Below are positions 17,637 to 26,442 of a stretch of 64,000 nt of DNA, one piece after another. The notes beneath the pieces were generated by a model that was not told the DNA's origin, searched no databases, and saw only the letters and a program-made list of their open reading frames with translations. The stretch is from Capnocytophaga felis (lineage in GTDB: Bacteria > Bacteroidota > Bacteroidia > Flavobacteriales > Flavobacteriaceae), in NCBI RefSeq assembly GCF_009684755.1, contig NZ_BLBC01000006.1:62001-126000 (forward strand). The letters are read 5' to 3'. A program made the position numbers and the translations under genes. Each line of letters opens with the position of its first letter. Position 1 is the first letter of the stretch.

Positions 17637-18863
17637 ATGAGTTTAAAAAGTAAATTACATACGTTAAAAGAAAAGTATAAAGGGACGAAGCTCGAAACGA
17701 CCTTCAATGCGTTGCATACCTTCCTTTATATGCCTAATGAAACGACCCACGCAGGGACGCACATTAAGGCAGCCGATGACCTTAAACGTACGATGAACAC
17801 CGTGATTATGGCACTTGTTCCGTGTCTTATCTTCGGGATTTTCAACGTGGGGTATCAGCATTATGTAGCCACGGGCGAGTTGTCTCACGCCGTAGGGCTA
17901 CCTTTTTTTAGTCCCGAATTCTGGTCGTGGCAAAACTTCTCGTTTGGGGCAGTAAAAGTGCTTCCGCTCGTGGTGGTTTCCTACGCCGTTGGTTTGGGGA
18001 TTGAGTTTATCTTCGCTACCCTTCGCGGACACGAAGTGGAGGAGGGCTACTTGGTAACGGGAATGCTCGTGCCACTTATCGTTCCTGTGGATTTGCCTCT
18101 TTGGATGCTTGCCGTAGCGGTGGCTTTCGGGGTAATTATCGGGAAAGAAGTTTTTGGCGGAACGGGAATGAATATCCTAAATCCTGCACTTACTATCCGT
18201 GCGTTTTTGTTCTTCGCGTATCCAACATCAATGAGTGGCGACAAAATTTGGGTGGAAGGTGCCACTGAAAGAGCAAGAGAAATCGCCTCGGGAGCGAACT
18301 TGGATGCTATTTCAGGGGAAACTATCCTTGGGCATTTGGCTCAACACCACAATATTGCGGATAAATATTCCGTTTCGGATATGTTCTTCGGCTTTACACC
18401 GGGGTCTATCGGAGAGACATCAACCGTGCTGATTATTTTAGCAGCTTTGTTCTTGATTTTCACTAAAATAGGAAGTTGGAGAATTATGCTCAGTATGGTA
18501 CTTGGAGGTTTGGCAATGGGGTATATCTTCAATGCTTTTGCTCCGGCTATGGAAGGAACGAAGTTCTTCACTTTGTGGAACTTGCCTGCGTGGCAGCACT
18601 TGCTGATTGGGGGCTTTGCTTTCGGTACGGTGTTTATGGCTACCGATCCGGTTACGGCATCGCAAACCAACACGGGGAAATACATCTACGGATTCTTGGC
18701 AGGGTTTATCTCCATTATGATTCGTTGCTTCAATCCTGCTTATCCGGAAGGGGTAATGTTGGCGATTTTGTTGATGAACGTGTTTGCTCCGACCATTGAC
18801 CATTACGTGGTACAGGCAAATGTGGCAAGAAGAAAGAAACGTTTAAAAGCTAAAACTGCATAG
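17637..18863 (+). CDS. nqrB: Na+-translocating NADH-quinone reductase subunit B
   Basis: This is a 408-residue polytopic subunit that carries covalently bound FMN and riboflavin and forms much of the sodium path. Typical segments are KRTMNTVIMALVPCLIFGIFNVGYQ, VTGMLVPLIVPVDLPLWMLA, GGTGMNILNPALTIRAF and GTVFMATDPVTASQTNTGK. The FMN-accepting threonine is expected at Thr229 in DAISGETIL; the usual motif has Ala before Thr (SGAT), and here it is Glu. The rest of the protein looks intact. It leads the tightly spaced nqrB-F set. Confidence 0.95.
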   Translation: MSLKSKLHTLKEKYKGTKLETTFNALHTFLYMPNETTHAGTHIKAADDLKRTMNTVIMALVPCLIFGIFNVGYQHYVATGELSHAVGLPFFSPEFWSWQNFSFGAVKVLPLVVVSYAVGLGIEFIFATLRGHEVEEGYLVTGMLVPLIVPVDLPLWMLAVAVAFGVIIGKEVFGGTGMNILNPALTIRAFLFFAYPTSMSGDKIWVEGATERAREIASGANLDAISGETILGHLAQHHNIADKYSVSDMFFGFTPGSIGETSTVLIILAALFLIFTKIGSWRIMLSMVLGGLAMGYIFNAFAPAMEGTKFFTLWNLPAWQHLLIGGFAFGTVFMATDPVTASQTNTGKYIYGFLAGFISIMIRCFNPAYPEGVMLAILLMNVFAPTIDHYVVQANVARRKKRLKAKTA

Positions 18864-18865
18864 GT

Positions 18866-19600
18866 ATGTCAAACAGAACTGAAAGTAATTCATATACAGT
18901 GATTTTTGCCATCATAATGGTAATTATCGTAGGAGCGTTGCTTGCGGGGGTTTCTTCGGCGTTGAGCGATAAAATCAGCGAGAACAAGAAATTCGAAAAG
19001 CAGCAGAACGTACTTTACGCAATGGGCGTAAACAGAAATCAGAATACCAACTTGGGCGAGGGCGACGTTACGTTCGTTCCCACTTCGGAGGTGAAAGCCG
19101 AGTTTGGGAAATACATCAAACAACAATTGGTAATTGACAACGGGCAGGCTTCGGAGCGTAACCTGATTGAAAATCCGCTGAAAAAAGGCGAAAAAGGCTT
19201 ACCGCTTTTCGTAGGTGAGAAGAACGGAAAAACCTTTTACATCATTCCCGTTTTCGGAAAAGGACTTTGGGACGCCATTTGGGGATATGTAGCTGTGGAT
19301 AAAAACTTAATCGTACAAGGCGTTTTCTTTGACCACAAGGGAGAAACTGCCGGATTGGGGTCGAACATCAAAGAGCGTTTCTTTATGGATGATTTCATCG
19401 GAGAGCATTTGTTGGACGCTTCGGGGCATTTTCAAAGTGTAGAAGGTTCAAAATCAAATGGCGACCCTGAAAACAAACGTAAAGAAGACGGAAAAGTAGA
19501 TGCCATCGCAGGAGCCACCCTTACCGTAAACGGTGTAAATGAGATGGTGAAAACAGGCGTTGGTGCGTATGTTGATTATATTAAAAACTTAAAAAACTAA
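18866..19600 (+). CDS. nqrC: Na+-translocating NADH-quinone reductase subunit C
   Basis: This is a 244-residue subunit with one N-terminal transmembrane helix (residues 8-32, YTVIFAIIMVIIVGALLAGV) and a periplasmic FMN-binding domain. The flavinylation motif is VDAIAGATLTVNGV with Thr218 as FMN acceptor. ApbE transfers FMN to such threonines; no apbE gene is in the window. It begins two bases after the nqrB stop codon, which indicates coupled translation. Confidence 0.95.
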   Translation: MSNRTESNSYTVIFAIIMVIIVGALLAGVSSALSDKISENKKFEKQQNVLYAMGVNRNQNTNLGEGDVTFVPTSEVKAEFGKYIKQQLVIDNGQASERNLIENPLKKGEKGLPLFVGEKNGKTFYIIPVFGKGLWDAIWGYVAVDKNLIVQGVFFDHKGETAGLGSNIKERFFMDDFIGEHLLDASGHFQSVEGSKSNGDPENKRKEDGKVDAIAGATLTVNGVNEMVKTGVGAYVDYIKNLKN

Positions 19601-19604
19601 TATT

Positions 19605-20246
19605 ATGGGACTATCGAAAAAAGACGTAAAATTGGTTACCGACCCGCTATGGGATAACAACCCGATTACCGTGCAAGTGTTGGGGATTTGTTCGGCATTG
19701 GCTATCACGGCACAACTTAAAGCGGCTATCGTTATGGGATTGTCCGTAATATTTGTACTCAGTGTAGGAAACGTGGTAATTTCTTTAATCAGAAACGTTA
19801 TTCCTGGGAAAATTCGTATTATCGTACAATTGTTGGTGGTTGCTGCATTGGTAATTATCGTTGACCAAGTGCTGAAAGCCTTTTCGTACGAACTCAGTAA
19901 GCAACTTTCGGTATTCGTGGGGCTTATCATTACCAACTGTATCATTATGGGGCGTTTTGAGGCATTCGCTTTGGGGAATACGCCTTGGAAATCCTTCTTG
20001 GACGGAATTGGAAACGCAGGCGGTTACGCCATCGCTTTGGTGATTGTGGCTTTCTTCCGTGAGTTGTTAGGTTCCGGAACGCTTTTCGGAATTCAAGTAT
20101 TGGGCGACCCTATCAAGAAAACGGGCTTATATGCGTTGGGCTACGAAAACAACGGATTTATGTTGCTCGCTCCAATGGCACTTATTACTTACGGAATCGT
20201 AATCTGGATTCAGCGTACGCGTAACAAATCCCTCGTTGAGGAATAA
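19605..20246 (+). CDS. nqrD: Na+-translocating NADH-quinone reductase subunit D
   Basis: This is a 213-residue membrane protein with about six transmembrane helices. NqrD signatures include DPLWDNNPITVQVLGICSALA at the N-terminus and the half-helix cysteine motif SVFVGLIITNCIIMGRFEAFA, which helps hold the 2Fe-2S centre between NqrD and NqrE. Another conserved stretch is DGIGNAGGYAIALVIVAFFRELLGSGT. It lies four bases after nqrC. Confidence 0.95.
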   Translation: MGLSKKDVKLVTDPLWDNNPITVQVLGICSALAITAQLKAAIVMGLSVIFVLSVGNVVISLIRNVIPGKIRIIVQLLVVAALVIIVDQVLKAFSYELSKQLSVFVGLIITNCIIMGRFEAFALGNTPWKSFLDGIGNAGGYAIALVIVAFFRELLGSGTLFGIQVLGDPIKKTGLYALGYENNGFMLLAPMALITYGIVIWIQRTRNKSLVEE

Positions 20247-20268
20247 TTAACTAAATAAAGATTAGAAA

Positions 20269-20982
20269 ATGGAATATATAGAACTGATTTTTAAATCGAT
20301 ATTCGTAGATAATATGGTGTTCGCTACCTTCTTGGGTATGTGTTCGTACCTTGCGGTATCCAAAAAGGTATCTACGGCGGTTGGTTTGGGTGCGGCAGTT
20401 ATCTTCGTATTGGCGGTAACAGTGCCTATCAACTGGTTGCTTAACGAATATTTGCTCAAAGAAGGAGCGTTGGCGTGGTTGGGCGAAGAGTACGCAAGTT
20501 ATGATTTGAGCTTTTTGACCTACATTTTGTTCATCGCTACGGTGGCAACAATGGTACAATTAGTAGAAATCATCGTTGAGAAATTTGCTCCTGCCTTGTA
20601 CAACTCACTGGGGATTTTCTTACCGCTTATTGCCGTAAACTGTGCAATTTTAGGGGGGTCGCTTTTTATGCAATCTCGTGAAATTCCGTCTATCGGTTTG
20701 GCGGCTACTTACGGTTTGGCTTCGGGAATTGGTTGGTTTTTGGCGATTGTTGCCATTGCTGCCATTCGTGAGAAAATCCGTTACTCGAACGTACCGCCTG
20801 CTCTTCGCGGATTGGGAATCACATTCATCATCACGGGGCTTATGGCTATCGGCTTTATGAGTTTCGGAGGTATGCTTACCGGTGGCACTAAAAAAGCCGA
20901 AGAAGAGAAAACCCAAACGATGATGGAGCAAAAAGTTGATAAAACTGAAAAATTAGCCAATAACACAAAAGAAATTAAGTAA
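20269..20982 (+). CDS. nqrE: Na+-translocating NADH-quinone reductase subunit E
   Basis: This is a 237-residue homologue of NqrD with six predicted transmembrane helices. The N-terminal half-helix cysteine is in [15 protein letters not shown] and the second in [14 protein letters not shown]; these with the NqrD cysteines coordinate the intramembrane 2Fe-2S cluster. Compared with the usual length of about 200 residues it has a charged C-terminal extension ([20 protein letters not shown]), which is common in Bacteroidota. The last base of its stop codon is the first base of nqrF. Confidence 0.95.
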   Translation: MEYIELIFKSIFVDNMVFATFLGMCSYLAVSKKVSTAVGLGAAVIFVLAVTVPINWLLNEYLLKEGALAWLGEEYASYDLSFLTYILFIATVATMVQLVEIIVEKFAPALYNSLGIFLPLIAVNCAILGGSLFMQSREIPSIGLAATYGLASGIGWFLAIVAIAAIREKIRYSNVPPALRGLGITFIITGLMAIGFMSFGGMLTGGTKKAEEEKTQTMMEQKVDKTEKLANNTKEIK

Positions 20983-22295
20983 TGGTATTGTCAAGTAGTA
21001 TATTTGTAACGGTAGCAGTAACAGTAATCGCCTTGCTGGTGATAACCTTGCTGTTGGTGGCACTTTTGCTGGTTGTAAAGCAGAAGTTAGCTCCGTCAGG
21101 ACCTGTAAAAATCAAGATTAACGGCGAGAAAGTGATTGAAGTTCCGTCAGGAGGCTCATTGCTTTCTACCTTAGGAAATCAGAAAATATTTTTGCCTTCG
21201 GCTTGTGGTGGCGGTGGGTCGTGTATCCAATGTGAGTGCCACGTGCTTTCGGGTGGAGGAGAGGCTCTTCCGACAGAAACACCTCACTTTACCAAAAAAG
21301 AATTGAAAGAAGGAGCTCGTTTGGCTTGCCAAGTGAAGGTAAAACAAGATATGGAAATTTCCATTCCTGAGGAAATTTTTGGTATCAAAAAATGGGAAGC
21401 TGTGGTGGTACGTAACTACAACGTGGCTTCTTTTATTAAAGAATTTGTGGTGGAAATTCCTGAGGATATGGATTATAAACCGGGAGGATATATTCAGATT
21501 GAAATTCCGCCGTGCGAAATCAAATATTCGGATATTGATATTACGGCACACCCTGCTGAACACCCTGGCGAGCCTGACAAATTCAAAATGGAGTGGGACA
21601 AATTCAACCTTTGGCCTTTGGTGATGAAAAACACTGAAAGCGTAGAGCGTGCCTACTCAATGGCTTCGTATCCTGCCGAAGGACGCGAAATTATGTTGAA
21701 CGTTCGTATCGCTACGCCACCTTGGGACAGAGCTAAAAACGGTTGGATGAGCGTGAACCCTGGGGTAGCTTCTTCATACATTTTCTCTCGTAAAAAAGGC
21801 GATAAAGTCGTAATTTCAGGGCCTTATGGGGAGTTCTTCATCAACGAATCCAACGCCGAAATGTTGTATGTAGGTGGTGGAGCAGGTATGGCACCAATGC
21901 GTTCGCACTTGTATCACCTATTTAAAACATTGAAAACAGGACGTAAGGTAACGTATTGGTACGGAGGACGTTCTAAACGAGAATTGTTCTACTTGGAGCA
22001 TTTCTGGGAATTAGAGCGTGAGTTTCCGAACTTTAAGTTTTTCATCGTGTTGTCTGAGCCGCTTCCCGAAGATAATTGGAAGGTGAAAAAAGACATTCAC
22101 GATACGGAAGGCGACGGATTTACAGGATTTGTTCACAATGCTGTAATTGAGCAGTATTTGAGCAAACACGACGCTCCGGAAGACATCGAATTATATTTCT
22201 GCGGACCTCCGATGATGAACAAAGCGGTTCAGAAAATGGGACAAGACTTCGGTCTGCCTGATGAAAATATCCGCTTCGACGACTTTGGTGGCTAA
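20982..22295 (+). CDS. nqrF: Na+-translocating NADH-quinone reductase subunit F (NADH entry)
   Basis: This is a 437-residue subunit with one N-terminal membrane helix, a 2Fe-2S ferredoxin domain (Cys75, Cys81 and Cys84 in [12 protein letters not shown], fourth Cys in ARLACQVKV), then FAD-binding ([14 protein letters not shown]) and NADH-binding domains ([29 protein letters not shown]). It oxidises NADH and feeds electrons to the complex. The start overlaps the nqrE stop by one base. A terminator follows the gene. Confidence 0.96.
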   Translation: MVLSSSIFVTVAVTVIALLVITLLLVALLLVVKQKLAPSGPVKIKINGEKVIEVPSGGSLLSTLGNQKIFLPSACGGGGSCIQCECHVLSGGGEALPTETPHFTKKELKEGARLACQVKVKQDMEISIPEEIFGIKKWEAVVVRNYNVASFIKEFVVEIPEDMDYKPGGYIQIEIPPCEIKYSDIDITAHPAEHPGEPDKFKMEWDKFNLWPLVMKNTESVERAYSMASYPAEGREIMLNVRIATPPWDRAKNGWMSVNPGVASSYIFSRKKGDKVVISGPYGEFFINESNAEMLYVGGGAGMAPMRSHLYHLFKTLKTGRKVTYWYGGRSKRELFYLEHFWELEREFPNFKFFIVLSEPLPEDNWKVKKDIHDTEGDGFTGFVHNAVIEQYLSKHDAPEDIELYFCGPPMMNKAVQKMGQDFGLPDENIRFDDFGG

Positions 22296-22330
22296 TAAAA
22301 GCCGAAAGTGGTTAGATATTATAATATAAA

Positions 22331-22362
22331 AATCCTTTCCCAAATTTAGGGAAGGGATTTTT
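22331..22362 (+). terminator. Rho-independent terminator of the nqr operon
   Basis: AATCCTTTCCC (22331-22341) pairs with GGGAAGGGATT (22349-22359) with one G-T pair, and a run of T follows. Confidence 0.8.
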
Positions 22363-22439
22363 GTATTTTAAGTACTATATTCGTAGGTCTTTTATGTACT
22401 AAAAACATAAAAGCAAGGTCAACTGAAACTTTATTTTTT

Positions 22440-22447
22440 TATCTTTG
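22440..22447 (+). promoter_or_regulatory. Bacteroidota -7 box before recO
   Basis: TATCTTTG matches TAnnTTTG and lies about 125 bases before the recO ATG. A small inverted repeat, CTTTTATGT / ACATAAAAG, lies just upstream at 22389-22413. No TTG element is evident. Confidence 0.4.
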
Positions 22448-22571
22448 TTGATTATCATAATAATTTTTGTCAATCTATAAATACTTTATATCTTCGCATC
22501 GTTTCGGTGAGGGATTTGTATTTTCGTTAAAAAAATAATCGAAAGAACACGAATTTTAAAAATAGAGAAAA

Positions 22572-23288
22572 ATGTATTCAACAACTAAGGCAATTGTGAT
22601 TTCAGCTTTGAAATATGGAGATAACAGCTTGATAGTTAAATGTTTTACTGGAAATTTTGGAGTTCGTTCGTATTTGCTTCAAGGAGTTTTATCCTCAAAA
22701 AAAACAACATTAAAGCCAGCTCTTTTTCAACCCTTTATGCAATTGGAGTTGGTGGCAAGTAACAGAAATACAAGTACTTTGGAACGCATCAAAGAAGCAA
22801 AAGTAACTAAAGTTTATCAGTCTATACACACAGATGTTTACAAAAGTTCTGTTGTGATGTTTTTAGCCGAAATCTGCTCTTTTGCTTGTACTAATGAGTA
22901 TGCAGAGCCTGATTTGTATCAATTTTTAGAAGAAAAACTATCTTTTTTTGACAAAAATAACTTTTTACCTAACTTTCATTTGAAATTTTTGATGGATTTA
23001 ACCCGATTTTTAGGATTTTATCCTGATATTTCCAATGAGGATAATTCTTTCTTTAGTTTGGAGGAAGGAATTTTTAGTCATTCTGATGAAACAAAACATT
23101 CAATTTCGGGCAAGGAGCTTATTTTTTTCAAAAATATTATTTCTTGTGAATATTCTGATTTATATGAAATTAAATCTTCAAAAAATGAAAGAAATATTCT
23201 TTTAAATCATCTTTTAAAATATTATCAGTGGCATTTTCCCGGTTTTAGAAAGCCAAAATCTTTGGAAGTTTTACAAGTTTTATTTTGA
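22572..23288 (+). CDS. recO: DNA repair protein RecO
   Basis: This is a 238-residue protein that acts with RecR and RecF to load RecA on single-stranded DNA. The N-terminal OB-fold shows TTKAIVISALKYGDNSLIVK and FTGNFGVRSYLLQGV, followed by the helical domain (FLAEICSFACTNEYAEPDLY, FLMDLTRFLGFYPD). Flavobacterial RecO proteins lack the full zinc cysteine set, as here. Confidence 0.92.
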   Translation: MYSTTKAIVISALKYGDNSLIVKCFTGNFGVRSYLLQGVLSSKKTTLKPALFQPFMQLELVASNRNTSTLERIKEAKVTKVYQSIHTDVYKSSVVMFLAEICSFACTNEYAEPDLYQFLEEKLSFFDKNNFLPNFHLKFLMDLTRFLGFYPDISNEDNSFFSLEEGIFSHSDETKHSISGKELIFFKNIISCEYSDLYEIKSSKNERNILLNHLLKYYQWHFPGFRKPKSLEVLQVLF

Positions 23289-23385
23289 TTTGGATTTTTT
23301 CAAAAAGAATCTTTTTTAATAAGCAGATTTAAAAAGTTTAATACTAAAAATAAATTAAAATTTTATATAGTTCATTTTTTAATCT

Positions 23386-23393
23386 TAACTTTG
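23386..23393 (+). promoter_or_regulatory. Bacteroidota -7 box before the dihydroorotase-like gene
   Basis: TAACTTTG matches TAnnTTTG and lies about 76 bases before the chosen start at 23469. Confidence 0.45.
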
Positions 23394-23468
23394 CCAATTG
23401 AGAGGTGAATTTTTGAAATATTGAATTTTTCAGCTTTATATTTTAAGTTTTTAAATGTTAATTCGAAT

Positions 23469-24719
23469 ATGAATATATTAATCAAATCTGCAAGAATTTT
23501 AGATAAACTAAGTACTTTTCACAAAACTACTAAAGATATTTTAATTTCTGACGGAATTATTACAAAAATTTCGGATGTTATTACAACTGAAAATGTAGAT
23601 AAAATCATTGAGAATGTGTACGTTTCACAGGGTTGGACGGATAGTAGTGTTTGTTTTGGTGAGCCGGGATTTGAAGAACGAGAGACTCTGAAAAATGGAA
23701 TGATAACAGCTGAAAAAAGTGGGTTTACACACGTACTTGTTAATCCATTAACGAATCCTGTGACAGACACAAAGGCTTCCGTATTATACATCAAAAACCA
23801 AACGAAAAATTTTGCAGCAACAGCATATCCTATCGGAGCTTTAACGGAGCAGAGTAAAGGAGAAGCTTTGGCTGAATTATTCGATATGAAAAGTGGTGGA
23901 GCAGTCGCTTTTGGGGATTATAAAAAAGCAATAGGAAACAATAATTTATTGAAAATAGCGTTGCAATATGTGCAAAATTTTGGAGGAATCGTAATTTCTT
24001 TTCCCAATGATTCAAAAATAATGGGAAAAGGAGTTGTTAATGAGCATATTTCTGCAACCCGATTAGGGTTAAAAGGAATTCCCGCTTTAGCCGAAGAACT
24101 TTGCATAGCTCGTGATTTAGCGGTGTTGGAATATACAGGCGGCAAATTGCATATTCCTACTATTTCAACAGCAAAATCTGTGGAATTGATTCGTGAGGCT
24201 AAGAACAAAGGACTTGATGTAACGTGCAGTGTTGCAGTTCATAACATTCATTTCACTGATGAAGTTTTAGATGGATTTGACACTAATTTTAAAGTATTAC
24301 CGCCATTACGGGATAAAGAAAATGTTGATGCTTTACGTAAAGCTTTAAAAGAAGGAATAATTGATTTTGTAACTTCTGACCACAATCCGTTAGATATTGA
24401 ATTGAAATTCAAGGAGTTTGATTATGCGTCATTTGGTACCATTGGTCTGGAAAGTGTTTTTGGTATTGTAAATCAGTATGTTGATTTGGAAACAACGGTA
24501 GAGTTACTGACTTCTGCTCGTGGGCGATTTGGAATAAAAACAGAACCGATATCAGAAAACATTCAGGCAGATTTAACGTTGTTTACTCCGGAAGGAAGTT
24601 ACGTGTTTGAAAAAGAAAACATAGTATCAGCTTCAAAAAATTCGGCTTTTCTTGGAGAAACTTTGAAAGGGAAAGTTATTGGTATTATAGCTAATAATCA
24701 GTTTGTTATGAACGATTAG
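23469..24719 (+). CDS. Dihydroorotase-like protein, probably catalytically impaired
   Basis: This is a 416-residue amidohydrolase-fold protein of the dihydroorotase family, with conserved stretches such as LGLKGIPALAEELCIARDLA, GGKLHIPTISTAKSVELI and SDHNPL. The metal-binding H-x-H normally found in the PGLVDMHVHLREPG segment is replaced by S60-V61-C62 (TDSSVCFGEPGF). The His of the HISHVST-type segment is also lost (HIPTIST). It may be a structural partner like the non-catalytic PyrC' proteins that assemble with aspartate transcarbamoylase, but no pyrB is adjacent. ATG at 23469 is preferred over an upstream TTG because the family pattern begins there. Confidence 0.8.
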   Translation: MNILIKSARILDKLSTFHKTTKDILISDGIITKISDVITTENVDKIIENVYVSQGWTDSSVCFGEPGFEERETLKNGMITAEKSGFTHVLVNPLTNPVTDTKASVLYIKNQTKNFAATAYPIGALTEQSKGEALAELFDMKSGGAVAFGDYKKAIGNNNLLKIALQYVQNFGGIVISFPNDSKIMGKGVVNEHISATRLGLKGIPALAEELCIARDLAVLEYTGGKLHIPTISTAKSVELIREAKNKGLDVTCSVAVHNIHFTDEVLDGFDTNFKVLPPLRDKENVDALRKALKEGIIDFVTSDHNPLDIELKFKEFDYASFGTIGLESVFGIVNQYVDLETTVELLTSARGRFGIKTEPISENIQADLTLFTPEGSYVFEKENIVSASKNSAFLGETLKGKVIGIIANNQFVMND

Positions 24720-24825
24720 TTTTTCAGAATATGAATTTATAAATCATTGTAAAATTGATAAATCCCGATTGTAAAAAAACAATCTTTATAAGTCAATAGA
24801 AGTAATAAAATAGAAAACAAAAAAT

Positions 24826-25485
24826 ATGGAAACAAACAATTTTTTGCCTTTAAGGTATGTAATGCGTGAGCCTTTGGTGAAAGTCAAGCGTTCACCGGTT
24901 ATTTTTATGCTTCACGGTTATGGAAGCAATGAAGAAGATTTATTTTCCTTTGCGGGAGAATTACCAAAAGAATATACAATCATCTCATTAAGAGCTCCGT
25001 ATAGGCTTCCTGATTTTGGATATGCTTGGTATTCAATTAATTTTGATGAGGAACAAGGGAAATGGAGTGATAACGAACAAGCAATAAAATCACGTGATTT
25101 GGTGGTAGATTTCATTGACGAAGCGTGTAAGTTGTTTAATTTGGATACAAAAAATATCACTTTATTGGGGTTCAGTCAGGGAAGTATTTTGAGTATGTCA
25201 ATTGCAATTTCATATCCACGTAAAATACGGAATGTTATAGCGTTAAGTGGATATCTGAATACAGAAATTTTGAAAGAAGGTTACAATAATGAGAACCATT
25301 CTGCATTACATTTTTATGTTTCACACGGTACGAGTGACCAAATAATCCCAATAGAATGGGCGAGAAAAACTCCGGAATTTTTAGAGAATTTGGGAATTGA
25401 GTATGTGTATGAGGAATTTCCTGTTGGGCACGGAGTGTCTCCCCAAAATTTCTACTCTTTCCGAAATTGGCTTTCAAATAATTAA
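24826..25485 (+). CDS. Alpha/beta hydrolase (carboxylesterase/phospholipase type)
   Basis: This is a 219-residue cytoplasmic hydrolase with an intact triad: Ser in LLGFSQGS, Asp in HGTSDQIIP and His in VGHGVSP. The oxyanion region is FMLHGYGSNEEDL. This is the arrangement of small YpfH/PhaC-like carboxylesterases acting on acyl esters. Substrate is unknown. A short hairpin (GATTGT / ACAATC, 24767-24784) lies in the gap after the preceding gene. Confidence 0.85.
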   Translation: METNNFLPLRYVMREPLVKVKRSPVIFMLHGYGSNEEDLFSFAGELPKEYTIISLRAPYRLPDFGYAWYSINFDEEQGKWSDNEQAIKSRDLVVDFIDEACKLFNLDTKNITLLGFSQGSILSMSIAISYPRKIRNVIALSGYLNTEILKEGYNNENHSALHFYVSHGTSDQIIPIEWARKTPEFLENLGIEYVYEEFPVGHGVSPQNFYSFRNWLSNN

Positions 25486-25554
25486 GAAACATAAATATTT
25501 AGTGCTACGTTGAAAATTTTGATAAAAAATTTCAAATAAAATCCTTAAAAAATT

Positions 25555-26442
25555 ATGCGAGGTGTAATAAAATCAAAATACGATATTTTAAAACAACAGG
25601 CGTACGTTATCATTTATGGTACAAATACGCCTTTGGGAAAGCTTTTTGATATTGTTCTGCTGATACTTATTTTCCTCAGTGTAATTATGGTAATGCTTGA
25701 AACTGTGAAAGATATTGACCATCAAGCTCACGGGATTTTAGTGTTTTTAGAATGGTTTATTACAATTTTCTTCACGATTGAATATGTTTTGAGAATTATT
25801 TCCAACAGAAAGCCGTTACAGTATATATTTAGTTTTTACGGAATAATTGACTTGATTTCTATTTTGCCGATGTATTTATCGTTTTTTATTCCCGGTTCAA
25901 AGGCTTTGTCGGTAGTTCGGGCTTTGCGTTTACTACGTGTTTTTCGTATTTTGGAACTCGCAAACTTTATGAATCAGGGAGAAGAATTAAAGATGGCACT
26001 GCGAACCAGCCGAACCAAAATATTGGTTTTTATTTATTTTGTTTTGGTAATTTGTATTTTGTTAGGCTCTTTGATGTATGTTATTGAAGGTGAAGAAAGT
26101 GGATTTACCAGTATTCCTCGTAGTATCTATTGGTGTATAGTTACCTTAACTACAGTGGGTTACGGAGATATTGCTCCAGCAACAACACTCGGGCAAATGG
26201 TGGCTTCGTTTGTAATGGTTTTGGGATACGGTATCATTGCTGTTCCAACAGGAATTGTCACAGCCGAGTATTCACGAACAAAAAGAAGAACTTTTGATGT
26301 TAAGGAAAATAGTGAATATCAGAAAGAACAGGATACAAATGCGGTTATTTGTCCGAATTGTAGAAACAAAAATCATCAGGAGGGAGCTAAATTTTGTTGC
26401 AAATGTGGAGTTTTATTAGGAAGAGAAAAAGATGATAGATGA
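25555..26442 (+). CDS. Voltage-gated potassium channel-like ion transporter with zinc ribbon
   Basis: This is a 295-residue membrane protein with six transmembrane segments. S4 is recognisable as SVVRALRLLRVFRILEL with spaced arginines. The pore loop holds the potassium selectivity filter TTVGYGD at residues 199-205. After the pore helix the C-terminus carries a CxxC-type zinc ribbon (CPNCRNK and FCCKCGVLL). The ribbon is not typical of the Kv family and may serve regulation. The gene overlaps miaA by 11 bases. Confidence 0.88.
   Translation: MRGVIKSKYDILKQQAYVIIYGTNTPLGKLFDIVLLILIFLSVIMVMLETVKDIDHQAHGILVFLEWFITIFFTIEYVLRIISNRKPLQYIFSFYGIIDLISILPMYLSFFIPGSKALSVVRALRLLRVFRILELANFMNQGEELKMALRTSRTKILVFIYFVLVICILLGSLMYVIEGEESGFTSIPRSIYWCIVTLTTVGYGDIAPATTLGQMVASFVMVLGYGIIAVPTGIVTAEYSRTKRRTFDVKENSEYQKEQDTNAVICPNCRNKNHQEGAKFCCKCGVLLGREKDDR

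Noticed and set aside
22296-22571. tRNA or small RNA gene before recO
   Set aside because: Only a short hairpin (22389-22413) and a -7-like box were seen; no cloverleaf could be drawn.
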